Shown here piece after piece: positions 1-6,652 of a stretch of 7,484 bases of DNA. The position numbers were made by a program, and so were the translations under genes. Numbering within the stretch: the first letter of the stretch is position 1; each line of letters begins with the position of its first letter. The notes below the pieces were generated by a model, which was not told where the DNA came from, did no database searches, and worked only from the letters and a program-made list of their open reading frames with translations. Source of the DNA: Candidatus Rifleibacteriota bacterium (lineage in GTDB: Bacteria > Muiribacteriota > Ozemobacteria > Ozemobacterales > Ozemobacteraceae); NCBI GenBank assembly GCA_028691595.1, contig JAQUZA010000144.1:1-7484 (forward strand). Reading direction: 5' to 3'.

Positions 1-2
1 TC

Positions 3-1094
3 ACACGAAAAATATGGCAAAGCATCTATCGGCAGATACTGATAGTCTGTTTAGCCTGTTGTGTATTTTTACCGTCAGGAGCAGTTGAGGCTCAAGACGA
101 ACGCATCAGCCGGTATGAATTCGTGTCGGCTGTGTATGAAAGAACCTATAATCGCAAACTTACCGAACTCGAAACGGTTAACAGCGGGCTTCTCGACCCT
201 TTTGACGACGGCAGTTATCACCTTGATTTTTCTATTTCGCGCGGCATGGCCGTTGAAGCGTTGTATCGTCTTAGTATTCAGGCCGGAACAGCCGCCAGAC
301 TGCCGAGAGCCTTTGCCGACATTACTCCCGACTCAATTTTCAGAAAGCCTCTGGAAACGGTGGGCGGTGCCTTTCTGCCTCTGAAGCGCGGCCGCTTTGA
401 GCCGAACCATCTGATAACCCGTCAGACCCTTTTTCATGCTGTCAAAACACTCATTGATAAAGGCGTTTTAAAGCAGGAAGACCGTTATTCCATGAAAATT
501 CTTCCGGTTTTCGAGCCGGTAATCAGCGCTTCAACAAAAATTACTGCAGATTCTCCGGCCATTTCAGCTGAAGATGGCGTAAAAAGCGATACGGGCGAAG
601 ATAAGCTGTATGCAATTAATCCTGAACTTGGTTTTCAGGAGAGGCGAGCAGCTGACGGGCAATATAAGGCGGCGGCCTATGAGCGTATTGCCAGGGCTGA
701 TTCAAGGGTAAGTTTTCAGCAGATGAATCCGCAAACCATGGCCAGCATCGAAGATGCCGCCAACGCCATGGCCGATGTTGAAAAACTGTTTGCCAGGCTG
801 GGTGGTTCGATTATGGAAATGACTTCTACCTACCCTTCAAACCCCGATGACGAACAAATTCTGCGCAGCGGGCTGGCTGAAATTGAGGGTGTCCTCGATA
901 TGGTTTTGAATCGGTTCGAATATTCAAAACTGCAGCTTGGCACAGTGATGCCGGTTGACCCCGGTCAGGTGAAGAAGTGCGATCAGTTGAACTCGCAGCT
1001 CGAAAAGAACCTCGAACAGGCGAAAATGCTGAAAAAACGTATTGGAACGCGGCTGGCTGAGCCGCAAAAGGGGGCCAATGTTGCAGAGCCTTAA
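3..1094 (+). CDS. Secreted SLH-domain-like protein, 5' end cut by the window edge
   Basis: The frame is open from the first codon in the window (base 3), and no good start is visible, so the start codon lies to the left. The first in-window residues form the end of a signal peptide: a basic stretch, a hydrophobic core (ILIVCLACCVFL), then a likely cleavage after AVEA. Numbering from base 3, three SLH-like segments follow: about residues 33-50 (RISRYEFVSAVYER), 65-91 (ISRGMAVEALYRL) and 100-153 (FADI, then GRFEPNHLITRQ). The first two look like second halves of SLH repeats; the third is closest to complete. SLH repeats usually bind cell-wall or envelope polymers. The last 120 residues are charged and helical, probably coiled coil. 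An in-frame ATG at 123 exists, but starting there would remove the signal peptide and cut the first SLH segment. The gene overlaps the next one by 17 bases, which suggests an operon. Export is well supported; the exact role is unknown. Confidence 0.8.
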   Translation, partial: TRKIWQSIYRQILIVCLACCVFLPSGAVEAQDERISRYEFVSAVYERTYNRKLTELETVNSGLLDPFDDGSYHLDFSISRGMAVEALYRLSIQAGTAARLPRAFADITPDSIFRKPLETVGGAFLPLKRGRFEPNHLITRQTLFHAVKTLIDKGVLKQEDRYSMKILPVFEPVISASTKITADSPAISAEDGVKSDTGEDKLYAINPELGFQERRAADGQYKAAAYERIARADSRVSFQQMNPQTMASIEDAANAMADVEKLFARLGGSIMEMTSTYPSNPDDEQILRSGLAEIEGVLDMVLNRFEYSKLQLGTVMPVDPGQVKKCDQLNSQLEKNLEQAKMLKKRIGTRLAEPQKGANVAEP

Positions 1095-1803
1095 AGTGAA
1101 TATTCTGGTATTTATGCTTGTATTCTCGTTATCATCAGTTGCTGAGTGTGCCAACCCCGTGATCAAATACTTTTCGGGGCTGCTCGATGAGACCAGGGCT
1201 GAACAGGCAATTGGCGATATGCTGCTCGGGCAGTTTCTCACCGATATGCCCGGGAACATCAAAATTGCTTCAGACACTGTTCTCAGTATGCGCATGAAGG
1301 TTCTGGCCGGCAACAGCCCCCGCCCTGAAATGGCGTTTAAGGTGATGATCATCGAAAGCGATATTATCGATGAAATTCCCCTGCCGGGTGATACCCTGCT
1401 TTTGACTACCGGTCTGCTTTCGGCTGCCAATACTGATGAACAGCGTGATTTTATTCTGGCCCGGAATGTCATGCATCGTGTTCTCAAGCACCCGATGAAA
1501 TTGATCAAAAATGAGGGGCTTTATCCATCGCTGCTCAATCAGCTGAAACTTGCTCCAGATCGCCGTAATCCTCAGTTGTTGCGCGGTCTGGTGCGCGATT
1601 ATCTGCGTAACCTGGTTAAAATGAATCATAAGAAGGCAGACCTGCAGGGCATACTTTTAACTGATTCACCCGAGCAGACACGAAAATCGGCAATTACCAT
1701 GCTGAGCAGCTTTTCGGTACGTGTCTGGCCCGTTTCTTCATGGGATACCGGCGATCTGCCGGCCCGAATTGGCGAACTTGAGAAATTGAAGCTCCCGGAA
1801 TAA
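1078..1803 (+). CDS. Exported M48-like protein with degraded zinc site (probable pseudoprotease)
   Basis: This 241-residue protein starts at the ATG at 1078, preceded by an AAAAGGGGG purine run ending 3 bases upstream. A longer TTG start at 1042 would put charged residues ahead of the signal peptide and is less likely. Residues 1-22 are a signal peptide (hydrophobic ILVFMLVFSL, likely cleavage near SSVA). Residues about 103-137 follow the M48 peptidase core: LPGD, then TGLL, then a DEQ-type helix leading into the metal site. Where M48 enzymes have HEXXH, this protein has RNVMH (residues 129-133), keeping only the second histidine. The distal motif, NEQEAD in BepA as I remember it, is NHKKAD here (residues 183-188), so the glutamate ligand is replaced by His184. 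The frame is intact, so this is a family member without the catalytic glutamate rather than a broken gene. It probably acts in the periplasm as a binding or scaffold protein. The family assignment is by eye. Confidence 0.75.
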   Translation: MLQSLKVNILVFMLVFSLSSVAECANPVIKYFSGLLDETRAEQAIGDMLLGQFLTDMPGNIKIASDTVLSMRMKVLAGNSPRPEMAFKVMIIESDIIDEIPLPGDTLLLTTGLLSAANTDEQRDFILARNVMHRVLKHPMKLIKNEGLYPSLLNQLKLAPDRRNPQLLRGLVRDYLRNLVKMNHKKADLQGILLTDSPEQTRKSAITMLSSFSVRVWPVSSWDTGDLPARIGELEKLKLPE

Positions 1804-1812
1804 AATCTCTGC

Positions 1813-4173
1813 ATGTTACTCGATCAGCTTCTTAAAAACCCGCGCGAGGCCGTGCATGCACCCGACGGCTGGACAAAAAGAACAGCTCTCGCTGCTATCG
1901 CAAGAGAGCCGCTTCCTTCTGACCGCGAAATTTTTGAAGATATGATCGACAGCGATGATACTACCCAGTCTCTGATGGCTTTTCTCGGTCTGAAGAAACT
2001 TTTTCCGGCTCCGGCAGCTGTTAAGTCTGTCTGGAATGAAATGTTCGGGGAATCGGTCGATCTGTTGTCGCGCCGTGCCTGCTCAGGGCCGGCACAGCTT
2101 CGTATCGCCGCCCTCAAGGCCCTGGCCTTTGCCCCCGAACACCTTAGTTTTGGTCTGGTCGAAAGGGTTCTTGAATCACTTGATTCCCCGTTGACCCATG
2201 AAAACGTGCATGCCAGCCAACCGCCAACTCTGACTCTGGTGCAGAGCCCGCAAAGCTTCTTTCTGCCCGAAGGGTTTGCCGTTCTGCTGGCTTCGTTGCC
2301 TGGCGGGCATAATCGCGTCAATCTGCTGCGGCGTGAGCTTGGTTCAAACGACTCGATGCGCCTGCTGCCGGTGCTTATTGCATTACAGCTCAGCCCGGTG
2401 GCTGAATTGACCGATCAGGTGCTGCTGCTGGCCCGCTCTTCTGACAAGCGTGTTGCCCTCGAAGCGGCCAGGGCCTTGCTGGCCTGTGGTGGCAGCAAGG
2501 TCTACCTCGTTATTCTTTCGCTGCTCAAAGAAGCATCTGACCCGCAGCGTAAAGCGTGGTTGCTGCCACTAGCCGCCAGTACCGGTCGCGAAGAGACCTG
2601 GGCGGTAATCGCTGCCTACGCGGCCAGCGAAGATTCTGGCCTGGCTCAGGCAGCACTGCATGCTGCCGAAAGTTTTCCGGTGCCGGTTGAACTAAAAGCC
2701 GAGCTGTATCGTGAGGCCATGCGCAGTGAAGACCCCGCCGTCGCCTGTCTGGCAGCTCAGCTGGCCTGGCATAGCGGTTCAATGAAATCGCTTCGCCTGC
2801 TCGAGCGCCATATCAGCAGTGACTCCCGGCATCACCGTGCCGCCGCCGCCGCTGCGCTCGGTTTTATTTCTCCCGAAACCGCGCTGCCGATTCTGGCAGG
2901 CCGCTTTGATAACGAAAAAAGTGGCGATGTCATAAGACAGATGATTCTCAGCCTGCGCCGTCTGCTGCCAAAAGTGCGCGGCAACCTGCGCATGCATGAT
3001 CTGCTGATGCCATGGTTTGCCCGGTTGCTTAAGTCTACCGATGCTTTCAGACGAAGTCAGTGCGCCGTTCTCTGCGGCCTGATCGGTCGCCCGGCTGAAG
3101 ATATGGTGGTTCACGCTCTCGAAAAAGAATATCACCCCCATGTTATTGCCTCGCTGCTGAGTGCGCTTGGCAGCTGTGGCTGTAATCGCCTGCTTGTTTA
3201 TTCAAGATTTCATGATCATGCAGATTCGCGTGTCAGGGCCAATATGATCTCGGCCATGCTTGTTTGTGGCAGTGAAGCGGTTTCATATTTTTCAAGCGCT
3301 TTAAAAGATATGGCTCCAAGGGTGCGCGGTGCCGCCGCCAAAAACCTGTTTCTGCTCGGTCAGCTCGATATTGTGGCAACCCTTAATCGAATGTTGCTGG
3401 TTCCTGAGCCTTTGTCAGTGCTCTCTGGCTGCTATGCTCTTGCGCAGCTGCTGAGAATTCAGCCGCCAATGCTGAGTTCTGATCACCCCTTGCCGCTTGC
3501 TGTAGCCCGCAAGACGCGTATGCAGATAAAAACACATCAGCATGGGCCGGCATTGTTGAATGTTCCCGAACTTGCCGGCATAATCAACGAAATGGCAATC
3601 GTCGGTGGTAACCGGCAGAAATTGATCTGGCTCCTTGAAGAAAAACTCCGGCGGTTTCCGGCTTCTTACCCGGTGCGGCGCATGCTGGCTTCATTGCTGG
3701 CCATAGAGGGCGAGACAGAGCGGGCTGCCGCTTTAATTGAAGTTTGTCTGAACGAAAACCCCGGGGCCCTGGCTGATGTGCTCGATGCCTATCGACTTGC
3801 CCTTAAACTGGGCAATCTTGACCGGGCCACTGACTATGGCGAACGGGCCAAAAGCCTTTATGCCGCCCTTCTCGAAGGTTGTGTCGATCTGTGCCGCTCG
3901 CTGCGTGGTTCGGGAGCAGAGTTGATGATGCAGAAGCTTCATCATCTGAGTGAGCCGTCGATGAATCTGTACAACGCCATGATTCAGTTAAAAGTGCTCG
4001 AGAATGATAGCGAAACCGTGCTCGATCTGATGTCTGAACTTCTTCTGGCAAGGCCTTTCAATGCAATGGTAGTTAGAAAACTGGCCGGTATGCTGCCTGA
4101 ATCGTTCTCAGAGCTACGCAGTGCTCTCGAAGTCTACGCCGCATCGCTTCCGCCAAACCCGGAACATTTTTAA
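1813..4173 (+). CDS. Large HEAT-like and TPR-like helical-repeat protein
   Basis: This 786-residue protein has no signal peptide or membrane segment and is probably cytoplasmic. Most of it is tandem helix pairs of HEAT type, clearest at about residues 209-400 and 410-540, with recurring patterns such as D-x-R-V-x-x-x-A-A-x-A-L (for example SDKRVALEAARALLAC, SRHHRAAAAAALGF and PRVRGAAAKNLFLLG). After a linker, residues about 600-690 look like TPR units (MLASLLAIEGETERAAALIE, then ALKLGNLDRATDYGERAK). Such solenoids are protein-binding scaffolds; no catalytic motif was seen. The ATG at 1813 lies 9 bases after the previous stop. Its only nearby purine run (GGAA, 1797-1800) is 12 bases away, so translation may depend on coupling to the upstream gene. 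The stop is 10 bases from that of the convergent Crp-like gene. A minus-strand reading of the same DNA gives only arginine- and serine-rich shadows. The repeat class is fairly sure; the function is unknown. Confidence 0.85.
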   Translation: MLLDQLLKNPREAVHAPDGWTKRTALAAIAREPLPSDREIFEDMIDSDDTTQSLMAFLGLKKLFPAPAAVKSVWNEMFGESVDLLSRRACSGPAQLRIAALKALAFAPEHLSFGLVERVLESLDSPLTHENVHASQPPTLTLVQSPQSFFLPEGFAVLLASLPGGHNRVNLLRRELGSNDSMRLLPVLIALQLSPVAELTDQVLLLARSSDKRVALEAARALLACGGSKVYLVILSLLKEASDPQRKAWLLPLAASTGREETWAVIAAYAASEDSGLAQAALHAAESFPVPVELKAELYREAMRSEDPAVACLAAQLAWHSGSMKSLRLLERHISSDSRHHRAAAAAALGFISPETALPILAGRFDNEKSGDVIRQMILSLRRLLPKVRGNLRMHDLLMPWFARLLKSTDAFRRSQCAVLCGLIGRPAEDMVVHALEKEYHPHVIASLLSALGSCGCNRLLVYSRFHDHADSRVRANMISAMLVCGSEAVSYFSSALKDMAPRVRGAAAKNLFLLGQLDIVATLNRMLLVPEPLSVLSGCYALAQLLRIQPPMLSSDHPLPLAVARKTRMQIKTHQHGPALLNVPELAGIINEMAIVGGNRQKLIWLLEEKLRRFPASYPVRRMLASLLAIEGETERAAALIEVCLNENPGALADVLDAYRLALKLGNLDRATDYGERAKSLYAALLEGCVDLCRSLRGSGAELMMQKLHHLSEPSMNLYNAMIQLKVLENDSETVLDLMSELLLARPFNAMVVRKLAGMLPESFSELRSALEVYAASLPPNPEHF

Positions 4174-4183
4174 ACGAACCCGG

Positions 4184-4840
4184 TTAAAAGAAGCCGGCCT
4201 CTGGCGAACTGCCCATTTTTGTAAAGGTCGCGTGGATATGTCTTGCCCTTTCGATAAAATCTGTGGGCTTGATGATCTCGATCAGTTTTACGGCATTGTG
4301 CCTGTCAGCGCGAATCTCAATCAAACCGAGGGTCTGCATAAAATTCATGGTTTTGATTATCGTTGCTGAATCAAGCTTGTAGCTGTTTTCGATGCAATCG
4401 ATGACTTGATTAAAACCAATATGGCTGATTCTGTCGTGCAAAATCAGAAGATTGAGCATTTCGGTGATAATGATATACAGGTCAGGGCTTTGTGAAACCC
4501 TGGCGTTGGTCTGTTCAAGGCGTTCTACCATGGTCTGCAGAACCGCTGAAATCAGTTTGGGCGAGCGTTTGAAAAAATCATCAAAGTCTTTTCGCGAGAT
4601 TTCGGCGAGCTTTGCGTCAGACTTGGCAATGGCTGAAGCAGTTCGCTGCTGGTTCTTCAGCAGCAACGCCATCTCACCAAAAACCGAAATGGGGTGAAGC
4701 ACCCCGAGAACCGTTTTGTTCTTTCCCTCGGTTATAAAAATCTCGACAGTACCTTCGGTCAGAATGAAGGCCGTATTGCCAGGTTCACCGCGCCTGAAGA
4801 TTGTCGAGCCCTTTGCAAATTCGCGAACCTTTGATTCCAT
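4184..4840 (-). CDS. Crp/Fnr-family cyclic-nucleotide-binding protein with winged-helix-like C-terminus
   Basis: This 218-residue protein starts at the ATG at 4840, with AGGGG seven bases upstream on the minus strand. A TTG one codon earlier is possible but would sit too close to that site. Residues 5-95 are a cyclic-nucleotide-binding domain: GSTIFRRGEPGNTAFIL, then the phosphate-binding cassette FGEMALL...QRTASA. Glu56, Arg66 and Thr67 line up with Crp Glu72, Arg82 and Ser83, so nucleotide binding looks intact; a threonine there can favour cGMP in some families. Residues about 95-118 resemble the dimerisation helix. Residues 142-175 align with the Crp helix-turn-helix (KLDSATIIKTMNFMQTLGLI against the Crp recognition helix), but the base-reading Arg-Glu pair of Crp is Ser-Ala here. 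It may therefore bind a different site, or have lost DNA binding. The length is normal for the family. It lies downstream of the lipoprotein gene on the same strand, with an 89-base gap. Confidence 0.88.
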   Translation of the reverse strand: MESKVREFAKGSTIFRRGEPGNTAFILTEGTVEIFITEGKNKTVLGVLHPISVFGEMALLLKNQQRTASAIAKSDAKLAEISRKDFDDFFKRSPKLISAVLQTMVERLEQTNARVSQSPDLYIIITEMLNLLILHDRISHIGFNQVIDCIENSYKLDSATIIKTMNFMQTLGLIEIRADRHNAVKLIEIIKPTDFIERARHIHATFTKMGSSPEAGFF

Positions 4841-4864
4841 CAAACGACCCCTGTATATGTATAA

Positions 4865-4886
4865 GACCTAGAATAATATCTAAGCC
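4865..4886 (-). promoter_or_regulatory. Imperfect inverted repeat upstream of the Crp-like gene
   Basis: The arms GACCTAGA (4865-4872) and TCTAAGCC (4879-4886) are inverted repeats at 6 of 8 positions around the 6-base spacer ATAATA. Read as minus-strand RNA, both mismatches become G-U pairs, giving an 8-pair hairpin. It lies between the lipoprotein stop and the Crp-like start, 24 bases before the ATG. It could be an operator (perhaps autoregulatory), a 5' UTR hairpin, or a weak terminator for the lipoprotein gene, although no U-tract follows it. I found no convincing -35/-10 pair in this gap. Confidence 0.3.
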
Positions 4887-4929
4887 GTAACAATACAAGT
4901 CTCTCTGTTTGTTTCTTTGTTGTCGCGAT

Positions 4930-6111
4930 TCAGTCGGCTTGAACGTTTGAAATGATGGTTGAAAGGCCGCCGACGTTGATGGTGACGGCTGCGGTTTTGT
5001 CATCCAGAGTGGTATTTGGAACCGGCCATGCAAAGCTGACCTGATTGTCTGACCAGGTTGCTGAATTCACGGTGTAAAGTTTGCCATCAGCCTGTATCTG
5101 AATATTGCGGATGGCGTTGGAATCATCAAAATCGGTTGCCGAACCGAAATAGCGACCATAGATTATAAAAGTTTCGCCATATGCGACCTCTGTGTCGCCG
5201 GAGGGGTAGGTAAGGCTTTGATACTGGGGTGCGGCAACTGAAAAATTGTTGTTACTGTATGTTTTATTGCTGACTGTGAGAATGACATTTTTTTCGCCCG
5301 CTGATGAAAAGTCTGGAACCTTAACGCGTATCTGGTTATCTGACCAGCTGACTATGGAAGCATAGTTGCCGCCGATGCTGACGTAACCTGTGCCCTGCGT
5401 GGTGCCAAAACCAGAACCGTTAAGAGATATTGTCGCTGCAACATTGTCGGTGTTGGGGTCGATGTATGAAATTGCCGGCAGTATCAGGTTGAAGGTGCTG
5501 CTTACATAGGTGCTGCTGCTTTTCCAGACGGTGATGCCGACCTGGTTCGAACTCGATTGTGACAGGCTGAGGTTCGGCACCGTGCAGGTAATGCTGGTGT
5601 CGCTCCAGTTCGAAACCGCTGCCGTTAAATAATTGCTTTGTTGGGTAAGATCATAGAAGGTGACATAGGCACCCGAAACCTGCGAAGCGCCAAAACCCTG
5701 ACCGCTGATGGTGATGACGGTGGCCGGGTTGCCGCTCGATGGGGTAATGCCAAAAATGCGCATGGTGTTGGTGACGATGATCGGGGCATTTGACGTAACA
5801 CTATTGACGACAACCCTGAACTTTAAAGCGTCAACAACCGCGAATGGTACCGTAACCAGAATTGTGCTGTCGTTCCAGGTGGTGGCGTTATATGGCTGGC
5901 CGTCGTAGGTTACATAGCTCGAAGAAATGGGTGAGCCGAAACCAATGCCTGTTATGGTTGCTACGGTGTAAGTCGAGGCGCTCTCTGTAGTGATATTACT
6001 GATGGTCGGAGCTGTGACAATCGTGGTTGGCTTTGAACTGCCACCACTGCTGCCGCAGCCGGCTGTCAGAACACTGATTATTAAAAGGCAGGCAATGATT
6101 AGATTTTTCAT
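4930..6111 (-). CDS. Surface lipoprotein with four IPT/TIG-like repeats
   Basis: This 393-residue protein starts at the ATG at 6111. The longer frame back to a TTG at 6147 runs through the promoter and is rejected. Residues 1-19 are a lipoprotein signal peptide with lipobox LTAGC, so Cys19 would be lipidated; Gly and Ser follow, with no Asp at +2. A short Gly/Ser/Thr linker leads into four immunoglobulin-like repeats of 81-97 residues: about 35-115, 116-211, 212-296 and 297-393. Repeats 1-3 each have a GxGFG turn, and repeat 4 has a variant GRYFG. Each repeat then has WND or WSD followed by a beta strand ending in P (WNDSTILVTVP, WSDTSITCTVP, WSDNQIRVKVP, WSDNQVSFAWP). This is the IPT/TIG fold pattern, often found in surface proteins that bind carbohydrate or protein. 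Composition is rich in Ser, Thr and Asn, as expected for an exposed beta protein. No catalytic domain is visible. The ligand is unknown. Confidence 0.87.
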   Translation of the reverse strand: MKNLIIACLLIISVLTAGCGSSGGSSKPTTIVTAPTISNITTESASTYTVATITGIGFGSPISSSYVTYDGQPYNATTWNDSTILVTVPFAVVDALKFRVVVNSVTSNAPIIVTNTMRIFGITPSSGNPATVITISGQGFGASQVSGAYVTFYDLTQQSNYLTAAVSNWSDTSITCTVPNLSLSQSSSNQVGITVWKSSSTYVSSTFNLILPAISYIDPNTDNVAATISLNGSGFGTTQGTGYVSIGGNYASIVSWSDNQIRVKVPDFSSAGEKNVILTVSNKTYSNNNFSVAAPQYQSLTYPSGDTEVAYGETFIIYGRYFGSATDFDDSNAIRNIQIQADGKLYTVNSATWSDNQVSFAWPVPNTTLDDKTAAVTINVGGLSTIISNVQAD

Positions 6112-6147
6112 AACCCTGATTATAAGCACCCTTATGTAAAGCGTCAA
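6112..6147 (-). promoter_or_regulatory. Near-consensus sigma70 promoter of the lipoprotein gene, leaderless type
   Basis: On the minus strand, TTGACG (6147-6142) and TATAAT (6124-6119) are separated by exactly 17 bases (6141-6125). The -35 matches consensus at 5 of 6 positions and the -10 at 6 of 6. Only seven bases (CAGGGTT, 6118-6112) lie between the -10 and the ATG at 6111. Transcription usually starts about seven bases after the -10, so it should begin at or next to the A of the ATG. The AGGG in this gap would then not be in the mRNA, or would be at its very end. Confidence 0.8.
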
Positions 6148-6299
6148 TGGTACCTTTTATGATTGCCCGGCCAGACTCTGCTATTGCAATGAAAGTCACA
6201 TCTGTGGCAATTCTGACACAGCATCTGCTTGAAAAATGCCGCCGTTGTTGTACATTGAGACTGGCCTGTTCGCCGTCGAGAATTCAGTTCTCATGCCTT

Positions 6300-6339
6300 A
6301 AAAACATTCAGACAGCCTTGTTTCACGGCTTATCTGAAT
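6300..6339 (-). terminator. Terminator-like hairpin facing left
   Basis: ATTCAGA (6306-6312) pairs with TCTGAAT (6333-6339), and inside it AGCC (6314-6317) pairs with GGCT (6327-6330), with a 9-base loop and a small internal bulge. Read on the minus strand, the hairpin is followed by G and then TTTTT (6304-6300), the layout of an intrinsic terminator. The base of the stem is AT-rich, which weakens it. No minus-strand gene lies to its right, so it would end an unannotated transcript or shield the lipoprotein promoter from read-through. Confidence 0.4.
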
Positions 6340-6440
6340 AGTTCGACGACTAATATGGTTTTGTGATTGTCTGCCAGAGCCGCTTTTATTCGCTGCGGAA
6401 ACAAATCTGTAAAATCTGGCACGCAGTTTGCTGATATGTT

Positions 6441-6465
6441 TCACGTGTAACCGTGACGATATCGT
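6441..6465. promoter_or_regulatory. Two touching dyads, possible operator
   Basis: TCACG (6441-6445) and CGTGA (6452-6456) form a perfect inverted repeat with a 6-base spacer. This is the spacing used by Crp-family operators, though the half-site sequence differs from the TGTGA/TCACA type. It shares its last base with the perfect 10-base palindrome ACGATATCGT (6456-6465). Such short dyads can arise by chance, so an operator role is only suggested. Confidence 0.25.
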
Positions 6466-6590
6466 GCTCGCCCTGATCAGTTGTTCCAGCAGTTCACGTT
6501 ATGTCTGATAACCTCAGCGGCCTGACCTGTTGCATCTACTCTGATCGGTCTGACCTATGATGTCGGCTCCCGGAAACCTTACTCTGCGTC

Positions 6591-6631
6591 GTGGTTCTTC
6601 ACCACAGGTTTCTGTTGCTGCCTGGCAGCAA
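6591..6631 (+). promoter_or_regulatory. Two tandem hairpins in the leader of the MBL hydrolase gene
   Basis: The first hairpin is GTGGT (6591-6595), loop TCTTC, ACCAC (6601-6605). The second is a perfect 8-base inverted repeat, TTGCTGCC (6615-6622) and GGCAGCAA (6624-6631), one base apart; in RNA this gives about seven pairs with a 3-base loop. An A-rich single-stranded stretch and the Shine-Dalgarno follow directly. On the + strand the second hairpin is followed by A residues, so it is not a terminator in that direction. It may stabilise the 5' end of the mRNA or control access to the ribosome binding site. Confidence 0.4.
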
Positions 6632-6640
6632 AAAACGAAA

Positions 6641-6646
6641 AAGGAG
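6641..6646 (+). promoter_or_regulatory. Strong Shine-Dalgarno that sets the MBL hydrolase start
   Basis: AAGGAG lies six bases before the ATG at 6653. It decides against the longer in-frame start at 6557, whose extra 32 residues read through the hairpins and are not conserved-looking. Confidence 0.85.
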
Positions 6647-6652
6647 TCCATC

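Larger units (their letters stand above)
6148..6652. other. Structured intergenic region with no convincing gene
   Basis: About 500 bases lie between the divergent lipoprotein and hydrolase genes. A 64-codon frame from 6147 on the + strand has no ribosome binding site, starts inside the -35 box and has an unlikely composition, so it is not called. The region holds several short inverted repeats, listed separately, and a loose direct repeat, CGG(C/T)CTGACCT, at 6518-6528 and 6546-6556. A weak + strand promoter candidate for the hydrolase is TTGTGA (6361-6366), 17 bases, TTTTAT (6384-6389), matching 4 of 6 at each box, but I would not rely on it. No tRNA or known RNA family was recognised. Confidence 0.5.

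Noticed and set aside
61..384. 107-codon + strand frame overlapping the SLH-like gene
   Set aside because: It lies in another frame of a well-supported secreted protein, has no ribosome binding site, and its composition is not protein-like.
924..1508. 194-codon minus-strand frame across the end of the SLH-like gene and the pseudo-M48 gene
   Set aside because: It spans two genes with good signal peptide and motif evidence on the other strand and shows no domain of its own.
1824..2321. 165-codon minus-strand frame inside the HEAT gene
   Set aside because: It is an antisense shadow, rich in Arg and Ser, of a clear repeat protein.
6276..6292. Small hairpin GAGAA-TTCAG-TTCTC
   Set aside because: Only five pairs, partly due to an EcoRI-like palindrome; no T-run or other context supports a function.
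6147..6341. 64-codon + strand frame starting at 6147 with a cysteine-rich CRRCC
   Set aside because: Its start lies inside the -35 box of the divergent promoter, no Shine-Dalgarno precedes it, and it runs through the terminator-like hairpin.
6386..6493. Minus-strand open stretch of 35 codons between stops with a protein-like composition (includes DIVTVTRETYQQTACQ)
   Set aside because: It has no start codon and no recognised family. It could be a gene remnant, but chance is enough to explain it.
6557..6652. N-terminal extension of the MBL hydrolase from the ATG at 6557
   Set aside because: It reads through the leader hairpins and the Shine-Dalgarno at 6641-6646; the MBL fold begins at the ATG at 6653.
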